From positions 1,364,001 to 1,428,000 of the forward strand of contig NZ_CP013244.1 in NCBI RefSeq assembly GCF_001679665.1: a stretch of 64,000 nucleotides of DNA. The letters are read 5' to 3'. The notes beneath the pieces were generated by a model. It made no database searches. It was not told the origin of the DNA and saw nothing but the letters and a program-made list of their open reading frames with translations. This stretch comes from Candidatus Viadribacter manganicus. GTDB lineage: Bacteria > Pseudomonadota > Alphaproteobacteria > Caulobacterales > Aquidulcibacteraceae. This document shows positions 8,044 to 18,098 of the stretch, piece after piece; the stretch's first letter is position 1; every line of letters begins with the position of its first letter. The position numbers and the translations under genes are program-made.

Positions 8044-9915
8044 ATGACGCACGCTTCTCGTATCAAGCGTAGCATAATGATAACGCTCTCAATTGCAGCG
8101 TTTGCCGGCCTTAGCGCCTTGCTCGCGCCGGCGCTCGGGCGCGAGCCCATTCCAATCATGTTCGACCGTGGCTCAGACGATGGCGGCGGCGGCGATCTTG
8201 ATACGATTGATGATGCGCTCGAAGAGGATCATTCAGGCTCAAGCGACAGCGACTTTGACGATTTCGACGATGATCATTCGGGCTCTGACAGCAGCGATCT
8301 AGACGATCATTCAGGCTCCAACGAGAGCGGCGACACCAACAGCGACGATGACCAGTCAGCCTCAAGCGAGGGCGGATCGGACAGCGGTTCAGGTTCGAAC
8401 TCCGATAGCGACCAAGAGCTAAGTTCTGGCTCGAATTCCGGCTCCAGCAGCGACGACAGCTCAGCAACCAGCGAGCAAAGCTCAGGATCCAATTCAGGCT
8501 CAAGCGAGGGCGGCGACAGTTCAGACAGCTCCGGCGCCCATTCTGGATCAAGCTCTGAATCTGGATCAAACTCCGGCTCGAGTGAAAACACCGAGAACGG
8601 CTCTGGATCAAATTCAGGATCAAGCTCTGAATTGAGCGCCAATTCTGGGTCGAGTTCTACGTCCGGCTCTGGGTCCAACTCAGGCTCAAGCTCAAATTCA
8701 GGCTCCAATTCTGGATCCAGCTCTGGGTCTAGCTCGGGCTCTGGCTCGAACTCAGGCAGTTCTGGATCAGGGTCTGGGTCGAACTCAGGCTCTGGATCCA
8801 ATTCTGGCTCAAGCGCCAATTCGGGGTCTTCGTCCAATAGCGGCTCTCATGGCGGTGAACACGCCGAGGCCAATAACGCCGCCCTGGTGGCTGAAACCCA
8901 AATCTACGCGGTCGAACACGACAGCCACGGCGATGAACGCGTCGTCGGCGAGATCATCTTAATCGGCCAAGCCCGCGACATCGCCCGCGCGAACGGCGCA
9001 GGTTTTAGAGAAATTTCCTCGCAGGCTTTAGCCTCAGGCGGGGTCATCACCCGCTTGGGCGCCCCCCAAGGCATGAGCGTGGAAGACGCCGCTCGGCGCC
9101 TCAGGCGCCTTGCCCCGCGCGCCATCGTCACCGCCAACAACATCTATCGCAGCGCTGAAGCATTAGTGCGAACCCAAATGGGCGCCGTCGCTGCAGCGCC
9201 GGCGCCGTTGCGCGGCGTATTGGGCGTCATCGACACCGGCGTTGATACTTCGGCGTTGCCGCCAAACGCAGTCTTGAGCCATCAGGCCTTTGCCGGCGCC
9301 GCCCCGATCGCGCATGAGCACGGCTCGCTGGTGGCTTCGATTGCTGTCGCCAACGGCGCCCGGGTCCAGGTCGCCGACGTCTTTGGACACAGCACCGATG
9401 GCGCGCTTGCCGCCTCTGCCGAACGCATCGCCAGCGCTCTAGATTGGATGATCGCCAATCGCGTCGCCGTCATCAATATCAGCATCGAAGGACCCAATAA
9501 CGCCATCCTCGCCGAGATGATCGAGCGGGCAGCAGAACGCGGACACCTCATCGTCGCCGCCGCCGGCAATGGCGGACCGACAGCGCGTCCAAGCTTTCCT
9601 GCCGCCTTTAATGGCGTCTTGGCCGTCACCGCCATCGACACCAGTGGCGCGCCCTATTTCAGAGCCAATCGCGGCGCTTATATCGACTTTGCCGCGCCTG
9701 GCGTTGATGTGCCCGTCGCCTTAAATGGCGCCGTCTTGCGCGCAACCGGAACCTCATTTGCAGCGCCGGTGATCAGCGCGCTTGCGGCTGCGCATTTATC
9801 GGCGCCTTCGCCGCGTCAATCCAACCGCGTCGTTGAACATCTCCGCGCCGGCGCTGAAGATCTAGGCGCGCCGGGGCGCGACAATGTCTTCGGTTGGGGC
9901 GCGCTTCGCGATTGA
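8044..9915 (+). CDS. secreted subtilisin-like serine protease with long Ser/Gly/Asn/Asp linker
   Basis: The ATG at 8044 follows GTGGAGTGG; the frame also opens 5 codons earlier at a GTG. The 623-aa protein has a signal peptide ([22 protein letters not shown]). A stretch of about 200 residues made almost only of Ser, Gly, Asn and Asp (about 60-270) comes next, then a peptidase S8 domain. Catalytic residues are visible: Asp in GVIDTGVD (about 397), His in HEHGSL (about 423) and Ser in GTSFAAP (about 570). AAAGNGG carries the oxyanion Asn. It lies beside the T2SS locus, so it may be a T2SS substrate (inference). The linker may act as a flexible, acidic, possibly calcium-binding spacer. Confidence 0.88.
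   Translation: MTHASRIKRSIMITLSIAAFAGLSALLAPALGREPIPIMFDRGSDDGGGGDLDTIDDALEEDHSGSSDSDFDDFDDDHSGSDSSDLDDHSGSNESGDTNSDDDQSASSEGGSDSGSGSNSDSDQELSSGSNSGSSSDDSSATSEQSSGSNSGSSEGGDSSDSSGAHSGSSSESGSNSGSSENTENGSGSNSGSSSELSANSGSSSTSGSGSNSGSSSNSGSNSGSSSGSSSGSGSNSGSSGSGSGSNSGSGSNSGSSANSGSSSNSGSHGGEHAEANNAALVAETQIYAVEHDSHGDERVVGEIILIGQARDIARANGAGFREISSQALASGGVITRLGAPQGMSVEDAARRLRRLAPRAIVTANNIYRSAEALVRTQMGAVAAAPAPLRGVLGVIDTGVDTSALPPNAVLSHQAFAGAAPIAHEHGSLVASIAVANGARVQVADVFGHSTDGALAASAERIASALDWMIANRVAVINISIEGPNNAILAEMIERAAERGHLIVAAAGNGGPTARPSFPAAFNGVLAVTAIDTSGAPYFRANRGAYIDFAAPGVDVPVALNGAVLRATGTSFAAPVISALAAAHLSAPSPRQSNRVVEHLRAGAEDLGAPGRDNVFGWGALRD
8233..8850 (+). repeat. low-complexity Ser-Gly-Asn coding repeat
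   Basis: About 600 bases consist of near-repeats of GGCTCAAGC, TCTGGATCAAAC and similar units encoding SGSNSGSS. The units vary synonymously (TCA, TCT, TCC, TCG, AGC for Ser), so the amino-acid pattern has been kept while the DNA diverged. The opposite strand is also open (8307-8837), as a by-product of the composition. Confidence 0.85.
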
Positions 9916-9985
9916 TGTTAAGCTGGCGAGACTCTGCAGCGTAAATCTGCAGCTTACATCTGCGCCGGATCAATTTTGCCGCCGA

Positions 9986-12181
9986 TTAATTCGGCGTCGG
10001 CGTATGCAAATTACGCGTATGGGTGCGCGCATCGCCAAACGGCAGACGCCACGGATAGAGCGTATAAACCTGCATGCCGCGCCGGCGCATGGTCGTGTTG
10101 ACCGACTGCGTCAACGACTGTGCGATCGCTTCAATGTCTTCATCATCGCGCACAATGTAAGGCGTCAACATGATCACCAACTCGACCTTATCGCCGCTCA
10201 CTTCTTCGCTTCTGAACGCAGACCCAATAAACGGAATATCTTTAAGCCCAGGAACGCCGCGTTGGTTTCTTGAATAAGTGTCTTGCATCATACCGCCGAT
10301 CACCGCGGTCATGCCTTCTTGCAAAGAAATCTGCGTGCTGACGCTGCGATTGCGGATCAAAGGACTATTGATCGCAGCCCCGGTGTTCGGCTCTTGGCTC
10401 GAGACCTCCTGGTAAAGCGAGATGTCGATATGGTCGTCGCCATAAACGATCGGCCGCACGTTCAAAATGATGCCGGTCTGGCGATATTGCACGGTCTGCA
10501 AAACATCGGTGTCGCCGCCGGTTTGGTTATCGGAAGCGCGCTGTGACGTAATGATCGGCACATCAGTGCCGACCAGCATCTCAGCCTCGCGGCCCGAGCG
10601 CGTAAACACGCGCGGCGTCGACAAAATGTTGAGATTGCGGTTCGACGCAAAGGCGTTGAGCGCCGCTTCGACGGTGCCGCGTGAAAAGACATGCGAGGCG
10701 ATGACGCCAAGACCGCCTGCCTGACGGCTAGACCCACCTTCGGTCGTCGCCTCCAACAGCCCCCCGTCAATGCTTTGGTTCAAATACCACTCAACCCCAA
10801 AGCGCGTCTCATCGGTCAACGTCACTTCCGCAACCGTCAGTTCGATCAGCACCTGGCGCGGCGGCTGGTCAAGCTCGACCAAAACTTCGCGCAAACGCTG
10901 ATATTCGCTTGGCGCACCGCGAAACAATATCCGGTTGCCGACCGGATCAATGGTCAGCCCGTTGCTTCGACGCACACTCTCACTGTTGCGCTGGCCCACG
11001 GCCACGCCATTGACGCGCCGCACCGCCACTTCCGGCGGCGTCACTGCATTTTGGCCCGGCTCGGCGCTTGTCGTGTCGCCAACCAAGGCGCCCAATTCTT
11101 CAGCGCTCATATTTTGCGCGGTGTAGATGAAAATGCCATCGCTATTGCCCAAGGCTGCGGCGGTATCGAGCTCACGTATCCAATAAAGCGCGCGCTCAAA
11201 CAGCCGCTCATCGTTGGCAAAAATCAAAACCTGATTGGAATTGGCAAGCGGCAACATCACGAACGCACCGCCATTGGCCTCCAGCGGATTTTGAACCCGA
11301 TAGCCTTCGGTTCGAAGCGCCTGTGAGACATCGCCAGCCAATTGTTCAACGCTCATGAATACAGGCTCAACCCGGGCAATCTGGCCGCTGGCGAAATTCG
11401 GCTGATCCAATTGGCGCACAATCGCCGCCGCAGCAGCGACATCGCGCGCACTGCCGCTGATCAAAAGCGTGTTGGTCGCCGCTTCGGCGCTAAAGCGCAC
11501 AGAGCCTCGATTGGGATAGGCCTGCTCAAGCAGCGGCATGATTGCATCGACATCAAGCGTCGAGATCGAGAAAAATTGCATGACCGGGCGCGATGGCGCC
11601 GGCGTTTCGGGGCTGGTGCGGGTGCGGATAAAGCTCGGCGCGCGCCCACTCATCACCGTGTCATCCAGAATATGCACCCCGCCTTCGTCGATCACCACCG
11701 CAAGGCCATATTGGGCAAGCGACATTTGCGCCATGGTGAATAGACGCGTCGAACTCATGACGTCAGGGCCGCGCAACGCAATAAAATCGCGCCGCTCAGC
11801 AATCCCCGGCCCCATCGCGTACGGCACGCGCAACAATTCACCAAACACCGTGTCGATAAATTGCGCCAAAGGCTGAGGCGGCAAATTCACCTGAATGTCG
11901 CGCTCACTGATGAGGGCCGCGATCTGATCTTGTGTCGGGGCAACGCGCGCGATCTCACGCGGCTCTTCAGAACTCGCCAGCACCGGCGATAAAATCTCAA
12001 CCCGATTGTCGCGCGGCGCCGGGTTTGACGCTGGCGCTGTCGCGGCGGCCTCCGATTGGGTTTGGCGATCGTGGTTAACCGGCGCTTGCAGTCTTGGAAA
12101 CGAAGCGCAGCTGGCGAGCAACGCCAAAGCCGCCAATATTGATACGCTCTTGAAACGCCGTGCCAGCTTGGCGATCGCCAC
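9986..12181 (-). CDS. gspD: T2SS outer-membrane secretin GspD
   Basis: The GTG at 12181 is preceded by AAAGGAGACAAAA, a much better start than the frame opening at 12202. It gives 731 residues with a lipoprotein-like signal (ILAALALLASC). An N0-type domain follows (VNLPPQPLAQFIDTVFGELL), then N1-N3 repeats (ATNTLLISGSARDV, NRILFRGAPSEYQRLREVL). The C-terminal secretin domain contains VEAALNAFASNRNLNILSTP and VPGLKDIPFIGSAF. Secretin forms the multimeric outer-membrane gate of the T2SS. It is the last gene of the leftward T2SS arm. The lipobox suggests it may pilot itself, since no separate pilotin is seen. Confidence 0.94.
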   Translation of the reverse strand: MAIAKLARRFKSVSILAALALLASCASFPRLQAPVNHDRQTQSEAAATAPASNPAPRDNRVEILSPVLASSEEPREIARVAPTQDQIAALISERDIQVNLPPQPLAQFIDTVFGELLRVPYAMGPGIAERRDFIALRGPDVMSSTRLFTMAQMSLAQYGLAVVIDEGGVHILDDTVMSGRAPSFIRTRTSPETPAPSRPVMQFFSISTLDVDAIMPLLEQAYPNRGSVRFSAEAATNTLLISGSARDVAAAAAIVRQLDQPNFASGQIARVEPVFMSVEQLAGDVSQALRTEGYRVQNPLEANGGAFVMLPLANSNQVLIFANDERLFERALYWIRELDTAAALGNSDGIFIYTAQNMSAEELGALVGDTTSAEPGQNAVTPPEVAVRRVNGVAVGQRNSESVRRSNGLTIDPVGNRILFRGAPSEYQRLREVLVELDQPPRQVLIELTVAEVTLTDETRFGVEWYLNQSIDGGLLEATTEGGSSRQAGGLGVIASHVFSRGTVEAALNAFASNRNLNILSTPRVFTRSGREAEMLVGTDVPIITSQRASDNQTGGDTDVLQTVQYRQTGIILNVRPIVYGDDHIDISLYQEVSSQEPNTGAAINSPLIRNRSVSTQISLQEGMTAVIGGMMQDTYSRNQRGVPGLKDIPFIGSAFRSEEVSGDKVELVIMLTPYIVRDDEDIEAIAQSLTQSVNTTMRRRGMQVYTLYPWRLPFGDARTHTRNLHTPTPN

Positions 12182-12225
12182 TTTTGTCTCCTTTAGGCAC
12201 ACCTTTAATAGCGCCCTGTCGTTGG

Positions 12226-12672
12226 CTAAGGCTCAATCACCGGCAACGCGAAAGCCTCAACCGAACGTATCTCGCGGCGACGACGTAGCTGCACACGCTG
12301 TGCCGAGATTGCCGAAACCCGCCAACCATCTCGGTAAATATCGCCAACGCGCAAAGCCCGCCTTTGCCGCGACCAGGCGCCGTCAACCACATAAACGATC
12401 GCCGCCTCGCCTTGAGCTTCAATGGCGGTGAGATCACGGCGAAACAAAAGCGCGATATCAGGCGCTGGCGGCGCCTCTGGCGCAAGCTCGGCGGGCGCTG
12501 GGGCAAGCCTTTCAAGGCGCTCGCGCATGTCACCGGCTTCAACTCCGGCATGTACAAGGGCGGGGGCGATAATTGGCGCTGCAACAGGCGCCGAAGGCGG
12601 CGGCGTTAAGAGCCAGCCGGCGGCAAAACCTGCTGACACGCCAAAGCCCAAAATCAAAAGCTCAACTTTCAT
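12226..12672 (-). CDS. gspC: T2SS inner-membrane protein GspC-like (no PDZ domain)
   Basis: The ATG at 12672 gives 148 residues. There is an N-terminal membrane segment (LLILGFGVSAGFAAGWLLT), a Pro/Ala-rich linker and an HR-like domain (AIVYVVDGAWSRQRRALRVGDIYRDGWRVSAI). That domain in GspC contacts the secretin N0 domain and links the inner and outer membrane parts. The PDZ or coiled-coil C-terminus of classical GspC is absent. The start overlaps the gspM stop by 11 nt. Assignment rests on position next to gspD and the HR-like domain. Confidence 0.7.
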   Translation of the reverse strand: MKVELLILGFGVSAGFAAGWLLTPPPSAPVAAPIIAPALVHAGVEAGDMRERLERLAPAPAELAPEAPPAPDIALLFRRDLTAIEAQGEAAIVYVVDGAWSRQRRALRVGDIYRDGWRVSAISAQRVQLRRRREIRSVEAFALPVIEP

Positions 12673-13231
12673 TGCGCGCGCTCCCAGCCAAAGTGGGCGC
12701 CTCAATAATTATGCTAAGTTCTGGACCGGCCTCTTGCTGGCGAAGCGCAATAGCGCTGACGGCATAGCTTTTGTCACTGACTTCCAGCGCCGAGAGCAAA
12801 GCTAAAAAGCTTTGCCAATCAAAACTGGCTTCGACCTCAACCCGCACCAGCCCGACAGCGCCGCGCCGCGCCGGCGCTTCTTCTAGACGCACGCGCGCCC
12901 CGGCCATGCCCGCGCCTTGGCAAAAGCCTTCAATCTCACTTCTAACGCTCTCGCCGGCGAGCGCATCATCCACGAACGACCAGCGCCAAGCGCGGGCGAC
13001 CTCATGGGCAAGCTCTTGGCGATAAGCCACATCTTCAAGCGCTCCATGAAGACCCGTCAGCGCCGCTAATCTTTGCTCGGCCAAATGCGCCGCCCGCGCT
13101 TGGCTTTGGGCCCATTCGATGGCGCCGGCGCAAATAAAGCCCGAAAGCGCCGCCGCTAAAATCGCAAGCGCGGCGCGCTCACGCGCGGTCAGCGCCTTAA
13201 ACTTGCCGGCAAGGCTAGCGAACAGTGTCAA
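12662..13231 (-). CDS. gspM: T2SS inner-membrane protein GspM-like
   Basis: This 189-aa protein has a short cytoplasmic start (LTARERAALAILAAALSGFICAGAIEW), typical of GspM, with one membrane helix at about 20-40. A coiled region and a small alpha/beta ferredoxin-like domain follow (LVRVEVEASFDWQSFLALLSALE). GspM partners with GspL in the inner-membrane platform. It overlaps gspL (stop 13215) by 17 nt. Confidence 0.8.
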   Translation of the reverse strand: MTLFASLAGKFKALTARERAALAILAAALSGFICAGAIEWAQSQARAAHLAEQRLAALTGLHGALEDVAYRQELAHEVARAWRWSFVDDALAGESVRSEIEGFCQGAGMAGARVRLEEAPARRGAVGLVRVEVEASFDWQSFLALLSALEVSDKSYAVSAIALRQQEAGPELSIIIEAPTLAGSARNES

Positions 13232-14267
13232 GATCGGCCCCCTCGCAAGCGCTCAAATCGGCACGCACTTCAATTTCGCGGGGGCCCGCAATTTCAGGGG
13301 TCGCGTTGCAAAGATGCGGCTGCGCTTCGATCGCACTTACAATTTCGCGCACCGGCGTCTCGCCAATGGCGCTTTCAAAACTAAAGCTCAAACCGGCGCT
13401 ATCGGCGCGCCAGGCGCGCAGATTTAAACCAAACTCGCCGGCCGTTTCTTGCGCCTCGGTCAACGCCGTCAAAACCAGGGCCCGATCTGAGGCGGCGCTA
13501 AAGGCCTCAACCTGACGATAATGCAAAAGCGCCCGCGCAAGCTCGCGATCATCGCGAAACCGCGCCTCAAGCTCACTATGGCGCGCGCGCGCCTCAGCAC
13601 TATAAGCGCCAAAGCGCAGCCCCTGCCCACAAAACAGAGCGCTCGCCGCCAGCGCACACAACGCGGCGCTAAAGCCAATTTTTTCAACATCGGCCCATGA
13701 CAAGGGCGCCTTCACAAGCGACCGGCGCCACGCGCCATCTGCAAAAGCCGCTTCAATTGGCGAAGGGGCAAGTTCAGGCGCCGCCAAACCTTGCGCTTCA
13801 ACGCTCAACACAAAAGCGCGCCATTGCGCCGCCGATAAAGCCTGCCGCCGCCAGCTTGAGGCGATAAGCGTCTTGTCTTGCCAATATTGCGCTTCATAGC
13901 CTTCAGCGCAGGTAATTACGCGCCAACCATCTTCGCCGACGCCGCGCCAAACACTCTCTGGCGAAATCTCTGCGTTCGGAAATTCTGCAGACTTGGCTTT
14001 GTCCCAATACCAGATCGAGGCGCCTTTGGGAGCGCGCAAAATCATCATTCCGGTGTTTGGGTAAGGCGCATGCGCTTCGGCAAAAAGCTGACGCGCCTTG
14101 GCGAACTCAGCGTTCGATAAATCGGCGGGACGTTCAAAGAACCTATATCGGCAAAGCGCCCGGCTTAACACCAGATCGCGTCGGCGCGCCCTGGGCGGCC
14201 CCGCTTCAAACGCGCCCTCCTCAAGAAGCAGCCGCGTCGAGCGCGATGGTGGTGACTTCTTGGTCAT
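13215..14267 (-). CDS. gspL: T2SS inner-membrane platform protein GspL-like
   Basis: I take the ATG at 14267, giving about 350 residues and a 47-nt overlap with gspK; the frame is open to 14444 and the true start may be later. A cytoplasmic actin-like N-domain is followed by a membrane helix near residue 205 (IGFSAALCALAASALFCG). A periplasmic ferredoxin-like domain ends the protein. GspL recruits the GspE ATPase to the platform. The sequence is diverged, and position between gspK and gspM is the main support. Confidence 0.75.
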   Translation of the reverse strand: MTKKSPPSRSTRLLLEEGAFEAGPPRARRRDLVLSRALCRYRFFERPADLSNAEFAKARQLFAEAHAPYPNTGMMILRAPKGASIWYWDKAKSAEFPNAEISPESVWRGVGEDGWRVITCAEGYEAQYWQDKTLIASSWRRQALSAAQWRAFVLSVEAQGLAAPELAPSPIEAAFADGAWRRSLVKAPLSWADVEKIGFSAALCALAASALFCGQGLRFGAYSAEARARHSELEARFRDDRELARALLHYRQVEAFSAASDRALVLTALTEAQETAGEFGLNLRAWRADSAGLSFSFESAIGETPVREIVSAIEAQPHLCNATPEIAGPREIEVRADLSACEGADLDTVR

Positions 14268-15201
14268 GTCTTGAAGGAGCCAATCCAATGCTGCGCTCTT
14301 GGAGCCAACGAAACGGGCGCTGCGCCTCGGCGTTCTCAAGCTGCAATAGTCTTTCAAACCCATCAAAACCGCTTCGCGAACCGAAAACGGCCTGCACGCG
14401 AAATCTTCGCCCGGGCGCAATGGCAAAGCCGGCGCTAGGCGCATGCGCAGCGTTCCCTAACCGCGCCTCAAGCTGGGCAAGATCGGTAAGCGGCGCGACC
14501 TCGCGCTCTTGGGCAAAGTCCATTGCGGCGCGCCGGTCGGCAAAGATCGCCGCCAACACCTCAAGCGGCGCGGTGTTAACATTAAGCGCCGCCTCGCTTG
14601 GCCCAGCGGCGATAACATCCCACACCCGGGCGCGCGCACTCACCGCCTCGCGCCATCCTAAAACCTCAAGCGCCTGCCATCGCGAGACGATTGGCCGATT
14701 GGACGGCGCCGGCAAAGCCTCCGCCGCATAACGGTCAGCTTCTGCGCCGCCTTCGCGCACCAAATCATCGCCGTCGGCAAAATCGGCCATCGCCGCCGCC
14801 AACGCCTCGCTCTCAGAGGCCCCCGTCAGATCATTCAATAATTGGCCAAGCGCCTGCGCGTCGGCGTCATTTAGATTTATAAGACCTGCTTCATCTTGAA
14901 CTGCAATCAGTGTCTGGGGTTCTAAGGCGAGCCTTTGCCAGCGCCCATCGAGCCTCAATTCATCATCGCCGCGTAGCCTCACCGCACGCGCCTCGCTGCG
15001 GCCGGTCAAAATCGCAAATGCGACATGCGCCATCACCGATTCTGCTTCGATGCGACGGGCGCCGCCCTGCTGGAGCCGCGCTTGGCTGGTTTGCATATCG
15101 CTAAAGACGCGCGCTGCGGCCAACACCAAAAGCGCTAACACTGCGACCACGAAAATCGCCAATAAAAACGCATAGCCGCGTTCTTTTGTTCGCGCGCTCA
15201 T
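14221..15201 (-). CDS. gspK: T2SS minor pseudopilin GspK
   Basis: The 326-aa protein has a short leader and the hydrophobic helix of a pseudopilin (KERGYAFLLAIFVVAVLALLVLAAARVF). A large alpha domain carries the GspK hallmarks LINLNDADAQALGQLL and ALNVNTAPLEVLAAI. Position +5 after the prepilin cleavage site is not Glu, as is normal for GspK. It caps the pseudopilus with GspI and GspJ. It overlaps gspJ by 4 nt (15198-15201). Confidence 0.93.
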   Translation of the reverse strand: MSARTKERGYAFLLAIFVVAVLALLVLAAARVFSDMQTSQARLQQGGARRIEAESVMAHVAFAILTGRSEARAVRLRGDDELRLDGRWQRLALEPQTLIAVQDEAGLINLNDADAQALGQLLNDLTGASESEALAAAMADFADGDDLVREGGAEADRYAAEALPAPSNRPIVSRWQALEVLGWREAVSARARVWDVIAAGPSEAALNVNTAPLEVLAAIFADRRAAMDFAQEREVAPLTDLAQLEARLGNAAHAPSAGFAIAPGRRFRVQAVFGSRSGFDGFERLLQLENAEAQRPFRWLQERSIGLAPSRHDQEVTTIALDAAAS

Positions 15202-15803
15202 GAAGGCGCCCCTCCGGCCCGTTCAATGATCGTGCGTTCGACCAAGGCGCCGCGCCTTATTTGAAAACGCACATAAGGCGCGCCCGGCCCCTCCCAGCGC
15301 CCGTTCCACGAGCGCCCATCGCGGCTATAAGAAAAGCTTGCCTCTGCGCCGTCTTTGAGCGCCACCAGCACGCTTTCATTGGCGCCCGATCGGCATCTAA
15401 GAGCGCCGGCGCGTACGATAAGTTGAATAACGCTCGCCCCGGCGCTGGCGCACGCCAGCGGCTGAGACAAAGCCGGGGTCGCCAAAAGCGTTTGCGCATC
15501 ACCCTGAAGACCAAGACTTGCGACTCGATTTCGGCCCGGGACATGATGATCGGGGGCCTCTTCATCGGCGCCATCTGGATCTGGTTCGCTCAATGCGGCG
15601 CGCAGCAAAAGCCGCAACTGGCGCTCGCCGCGCGCTTCATCCAAGCTTTGATTTGCGCGCGCCGCTACATTTGCGCTCTGAGCGCTGGTGCGCGGCAAGA
15701 GCGGCAAGATCATCAAAGTCAATAAGCCGGTCAACGTCACCACAACGATCGCTTCAATAAGGCTGAAGCCGCGTTCGCCGCGACGCGTTCGTTCAGGGCT
15801 CAT
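15198..15803 (-). CDS. gspJ: T2SS minor pseudopilin GspJ
   Basis: The start at 15803 overlaps the gspG stop; the frame opens further upstream through gspG. About 200 residues begin with a prepilin signal RRGERG-FSLIEAIVVVTLTGLLTLMI, cleaved after Gly, with Glu at +5. The C-terminal part (ASFSYSRDGRSWNGRWEGPGAPYVRFQI) resembles the GspJ beta domain. It assembles with GspI and GspK at the pseudopilus tip. Confidence 0.85.
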   Translation of the reverse strand: MSPERTRRGERGFSLIEAIVVVTLTGLLTLMILPLLPRTSAQSANVAARANQSLDEARGERQLRLLLRAALSEPDPDGADEEAPDHHVPGRNRVASLGLQGDAQTLLATPALSQPLACASAGASVIQLIVRAGALRCRSGANESVLVALKDGAEASFSYSRDGRSWNGRWEGPGAPYVRFQIRRGALVERTIIERAGGAPS

Positions 15804-16272
15804 CGCCATAGACAATATCGCTCGCCAATCCCTCCCCGCCCGGCGCGCCGTCTGAACCCAGAGACAAGATACGCGGGCGGCCAAAATCGCCTTCAGGCGG
15901 GCTATAAAGATAAGCCCGGCCCCAAGGATCGATGGGGGTTTCTGCATCAAGATAAGGCCCGCGCCAAAGCCCGCTATCTTGGCCTGCGGGCGGCGCGTTC
16001 AATAATTCAATACCTTCTTGTTCGCTGGGATAGCGGCCAAGATCCAATCTCATGGTCTCAATGGCGGACGCGATCGCCCGGATCTGCACCCGCGCAGCCG
16101 TGACTTTCGAGCGGTCAAGCTGGGCCATGAGCCTTGGACCCACTAAGGCGGCGATAAGCGCGATGATCGTCAGCACGATCAACACTTCAAGCAGGCTATA
16201 GCCGCGTTCGCGTGCGCGGCGCCGGGCGTGCTTTGAGGCACGGACGTTCGATGATTTTAGATCTGGCTTCAC
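15793..16272 (-). CDS. gspG: T2SS major pseudopilin GspG
   Basis: A prepilin leader ends in RARERG-YSLLEVLIVLTIIALIAALVGPRLM, with Glu at +5. The GspG signature follows: DLGRYPSEQEGIELL, WRGPYLDAE, DPWGRAYLY and ILSLGSDGAPGGEG, the calcium-binding C-terminal loop. The frame opens at a TTG at 16341; a GTG at 16272 gives a more normal leader (VKPDLKSS), but neither has a clear ribosome binding site. GspG polymerises into the pseudopilus that pushes substrates through GspD. Confidence 0.93.
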   Translation of the reverse strand: MKPDLKSSNVRASKHARRRARERGYSLLEVLIVLTIIALIAALVGPRLMAQLDRSKVTAARVQIRAIASAIETMRLDLGRYPSEQEGIELLNAPPAGQDSGLWRGPYLDAETPIDPWGRAYLYSPPEGDFGRPRILSLGSDGAPGGEGLASDIVYGDEP

Positions 16273-16433
16273 GAGCGCCAGTATCGCCAAGCCCCAAGCC
16301 GCGCAAAAGCCAATTAACCCCGGTGGCGTCCCATCCGCCAAAGACGGGAAATTGTTCGCGCGGCGCGCGCGCGCATTGGCCGCCCTTTAAAGCTGCGCTT
16401 AGATTCAAATGAGCTGGCGGAAACACCACTTAA

Positions 16434-18098
16434 ATGCACCCATTGGGCGAAATATTGATAAAGCGCGGACTTGTGTCGGCGCCCGATTATGAGCTGGCGC
16501 AAACCGGCAAAAGCCCAAGCGATCTCGTCGGCGCATTGGTGCGCATCGGCGCGGTCGGCGAAGATGAGCTGATCGGCTTTCTAAGCGAACTGTTTTTTAT
16601 TGAGCTCTTGGCCCCCGATGCGCTGCCCGATTTTGAGAACGTGCGCACAAGCGCCGCGCACTTAAACCTGCCGCACACATGGCTTATCGCCAACGCCATC
16701 ATTGTCTGGCGCTCTGGCGACGGCGCCTATAACGCCGCCGGGCCCGCCCTTTATGATGCGGCGCTGCAAGAAGCGCTCGAACAATTGACCAAAACCAGTG
16801 TTCGGCTGTTTTTGGCGGCGCCTGGATCCATCCGCCAGCTGTTGGACGGTTTGGGCGCAGGATCAGCCAACGCCAGCGCCCGCGCTGAGGCGCTAGATCC
16901 CAAAAGACTTGCCGAGCGGGCCGAGGAAGCGCCGGTCATCGACTTCGTCAACGCCGTCTTTGCCGAGGCCCTGCAACGGCGCGCCAGCGACGTCCATTTT
17001 GAACCCTTCGAAGACAAATTGATCGTACGCTTGCGCATCGATGGCGTGCTCTCTGTGCGTCGCTCCGGCGATGTTCAAATGTTCGACGCCGTCGCCTCAC
17101 GGATCAAGCTGTTATCGGGCATGAACATCGCCGAACGGCGCCTGCCCCAGGATGGGCGTCAAAGCATCCGTGTCGCCGGGCGCGACATCGATGTGCGCGT
17201 CTCGTCGCTGCCAACCACATGGGGTGAATCGATCGTCGTGCGCCTTCTAGGCGCAACCCACAAAATTCCAGCTTTGAGCGAACTTGGTCTGCGCTTGGAG
17301 CAACGCACTCTGCTGGGCCAGGCCATCAAAGCCCCCCATGGGCTGGTTTTGGTAACAGGCCCCACAGGCTCGGGTAAAACCACCACCGTTTATCGCCTGC
17401 TCTCAGAACTAAATGACGGCGTGCGCAAGATCGTCACCATTGAAGACCCGGTCGAGTTCGATCTGCCGGGCGTTATGCAAATGGGCGTTCGATCAGACAT
17501 CGATCTTGATTTTGCCGCAGGCCTGCGCTCGATCTTGCGCCAAGATCCCGACGTCATCTTCGTCGGCGAAATTCGCGACCGCGAAACCGCCCAAACCGCC
17601 GTGCAAGCGGCGCTCACCGGCCATTTGGTGATCTCCACCGTCCATACCAATTCGGCCTTAGGCGCGGTTTCAAGACTTCACGACCTTGGCGTTGAGCCGT
17701 TCTTGTTTGGCGAAGTGCTGCGCGCCGTCGTCAGCCAACGATTGCTGCGCTGTCTTTGCCCTTCCTGCGTCGACGCCGATGGCGATGCTCTACACATCGC
17801 CAAAGCACAAGCAGCCCTCAACCATGAGACCCACGAAAAAGCCCCGCTCTGGCAAATCGCCAAAGGCTGCAAAGACTGCGCTCACACCGGCTATCGGGGT
17901 CGTATCGGCGCCTTTGAGACGGTGCGCATAAGCCCGGCTCTGCAAGAGGCGATCCGCACCCGCGCCGGCGAAACCCAATTGAACGCTCTGGCCCGCCAAG
18001 AAGGCTTCACCTCTCTTATGCAAGCTGGGCTCCTGCTGGCGCGCGAGGGACGCACCAGCATCGTTGAGGCCTTACGTGTGTTGAACGAGGCGACATGA
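16434..18098 (+). CDS. gspE: T2SS assembly ATPase GspE
   Basis: This 554-aa protein has the N1 GspE domain ([21 protein letters not shown]). Walker A is [10 protein letters not shown] (about 308-317), followed by an Asp box ([16 protein letters not shown]), Walker B ([16 protein letters not shown]) and a His box ([10 protein letters not shown]). A four-Cys zinc site is formed by CLCPSC and [13 protein letters not shown]. It hydrolyses ATP on the cytoplasmic side to drive pseudopilus growth. It heads the rightward arm, divergent from gspG, and overlaps gspF by 4 nt (ATGA). Confidence 0.96.
   Translation: MHPLGEILIKRGLVSAPDYELAQTGKSPSDLVGALVRIGAVGEDELIGFLSELFFIELLAPDALPDFENVRTSAAHLNLPHTWLIANAIIVWRSGDGAYNAAGPALYDAALQEALEQLTKTSVRLFLAAPGSIRQLLDGLGAGSANASARAEALDPKRLAERAEEAPVIDFVNAVFAEALQRRASDVHFEPFEDKLIVRLRIDGVLSVRRSGDVQMFDAVASRIKLLSGMNIAERRLPQDGRQSIRVAGRDIDVRVSSLPTTWGESIVVRLLGATHKIPALSELGLRLEQRTLLGQAIKAPHGLVLVTGPTGSGKTTTVYRLLSELNDGVRKIVTIEDPVEFDLPGVMQMGVRSDIDLDFAAGLRSILRQDPDVIFVGEIRDRETAQTAVQAALTGHLVISTVHTNSALGAVSRLHDLGVEPFLFGEVLRAVVSQRLLRCLCPSCVDADGDALHIAKAQAALNHETHEKAPLWQIAKGCKDCAHTGYRGRIGAFETVRISPALQEAIRTRAGETQLNALARQEGFTSLMQAGLLLAREGRTSIVEALRVLNEAT

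Noticed and set aside
8307..8837. 176-aa minus-strand frame rich in Asp, Glu, Pro and Leu
   Set aside because: It is the antisense of the Ser/Gly/Asn linker of the subtilase and arises from that repeat's composition; no ribosome binding site.
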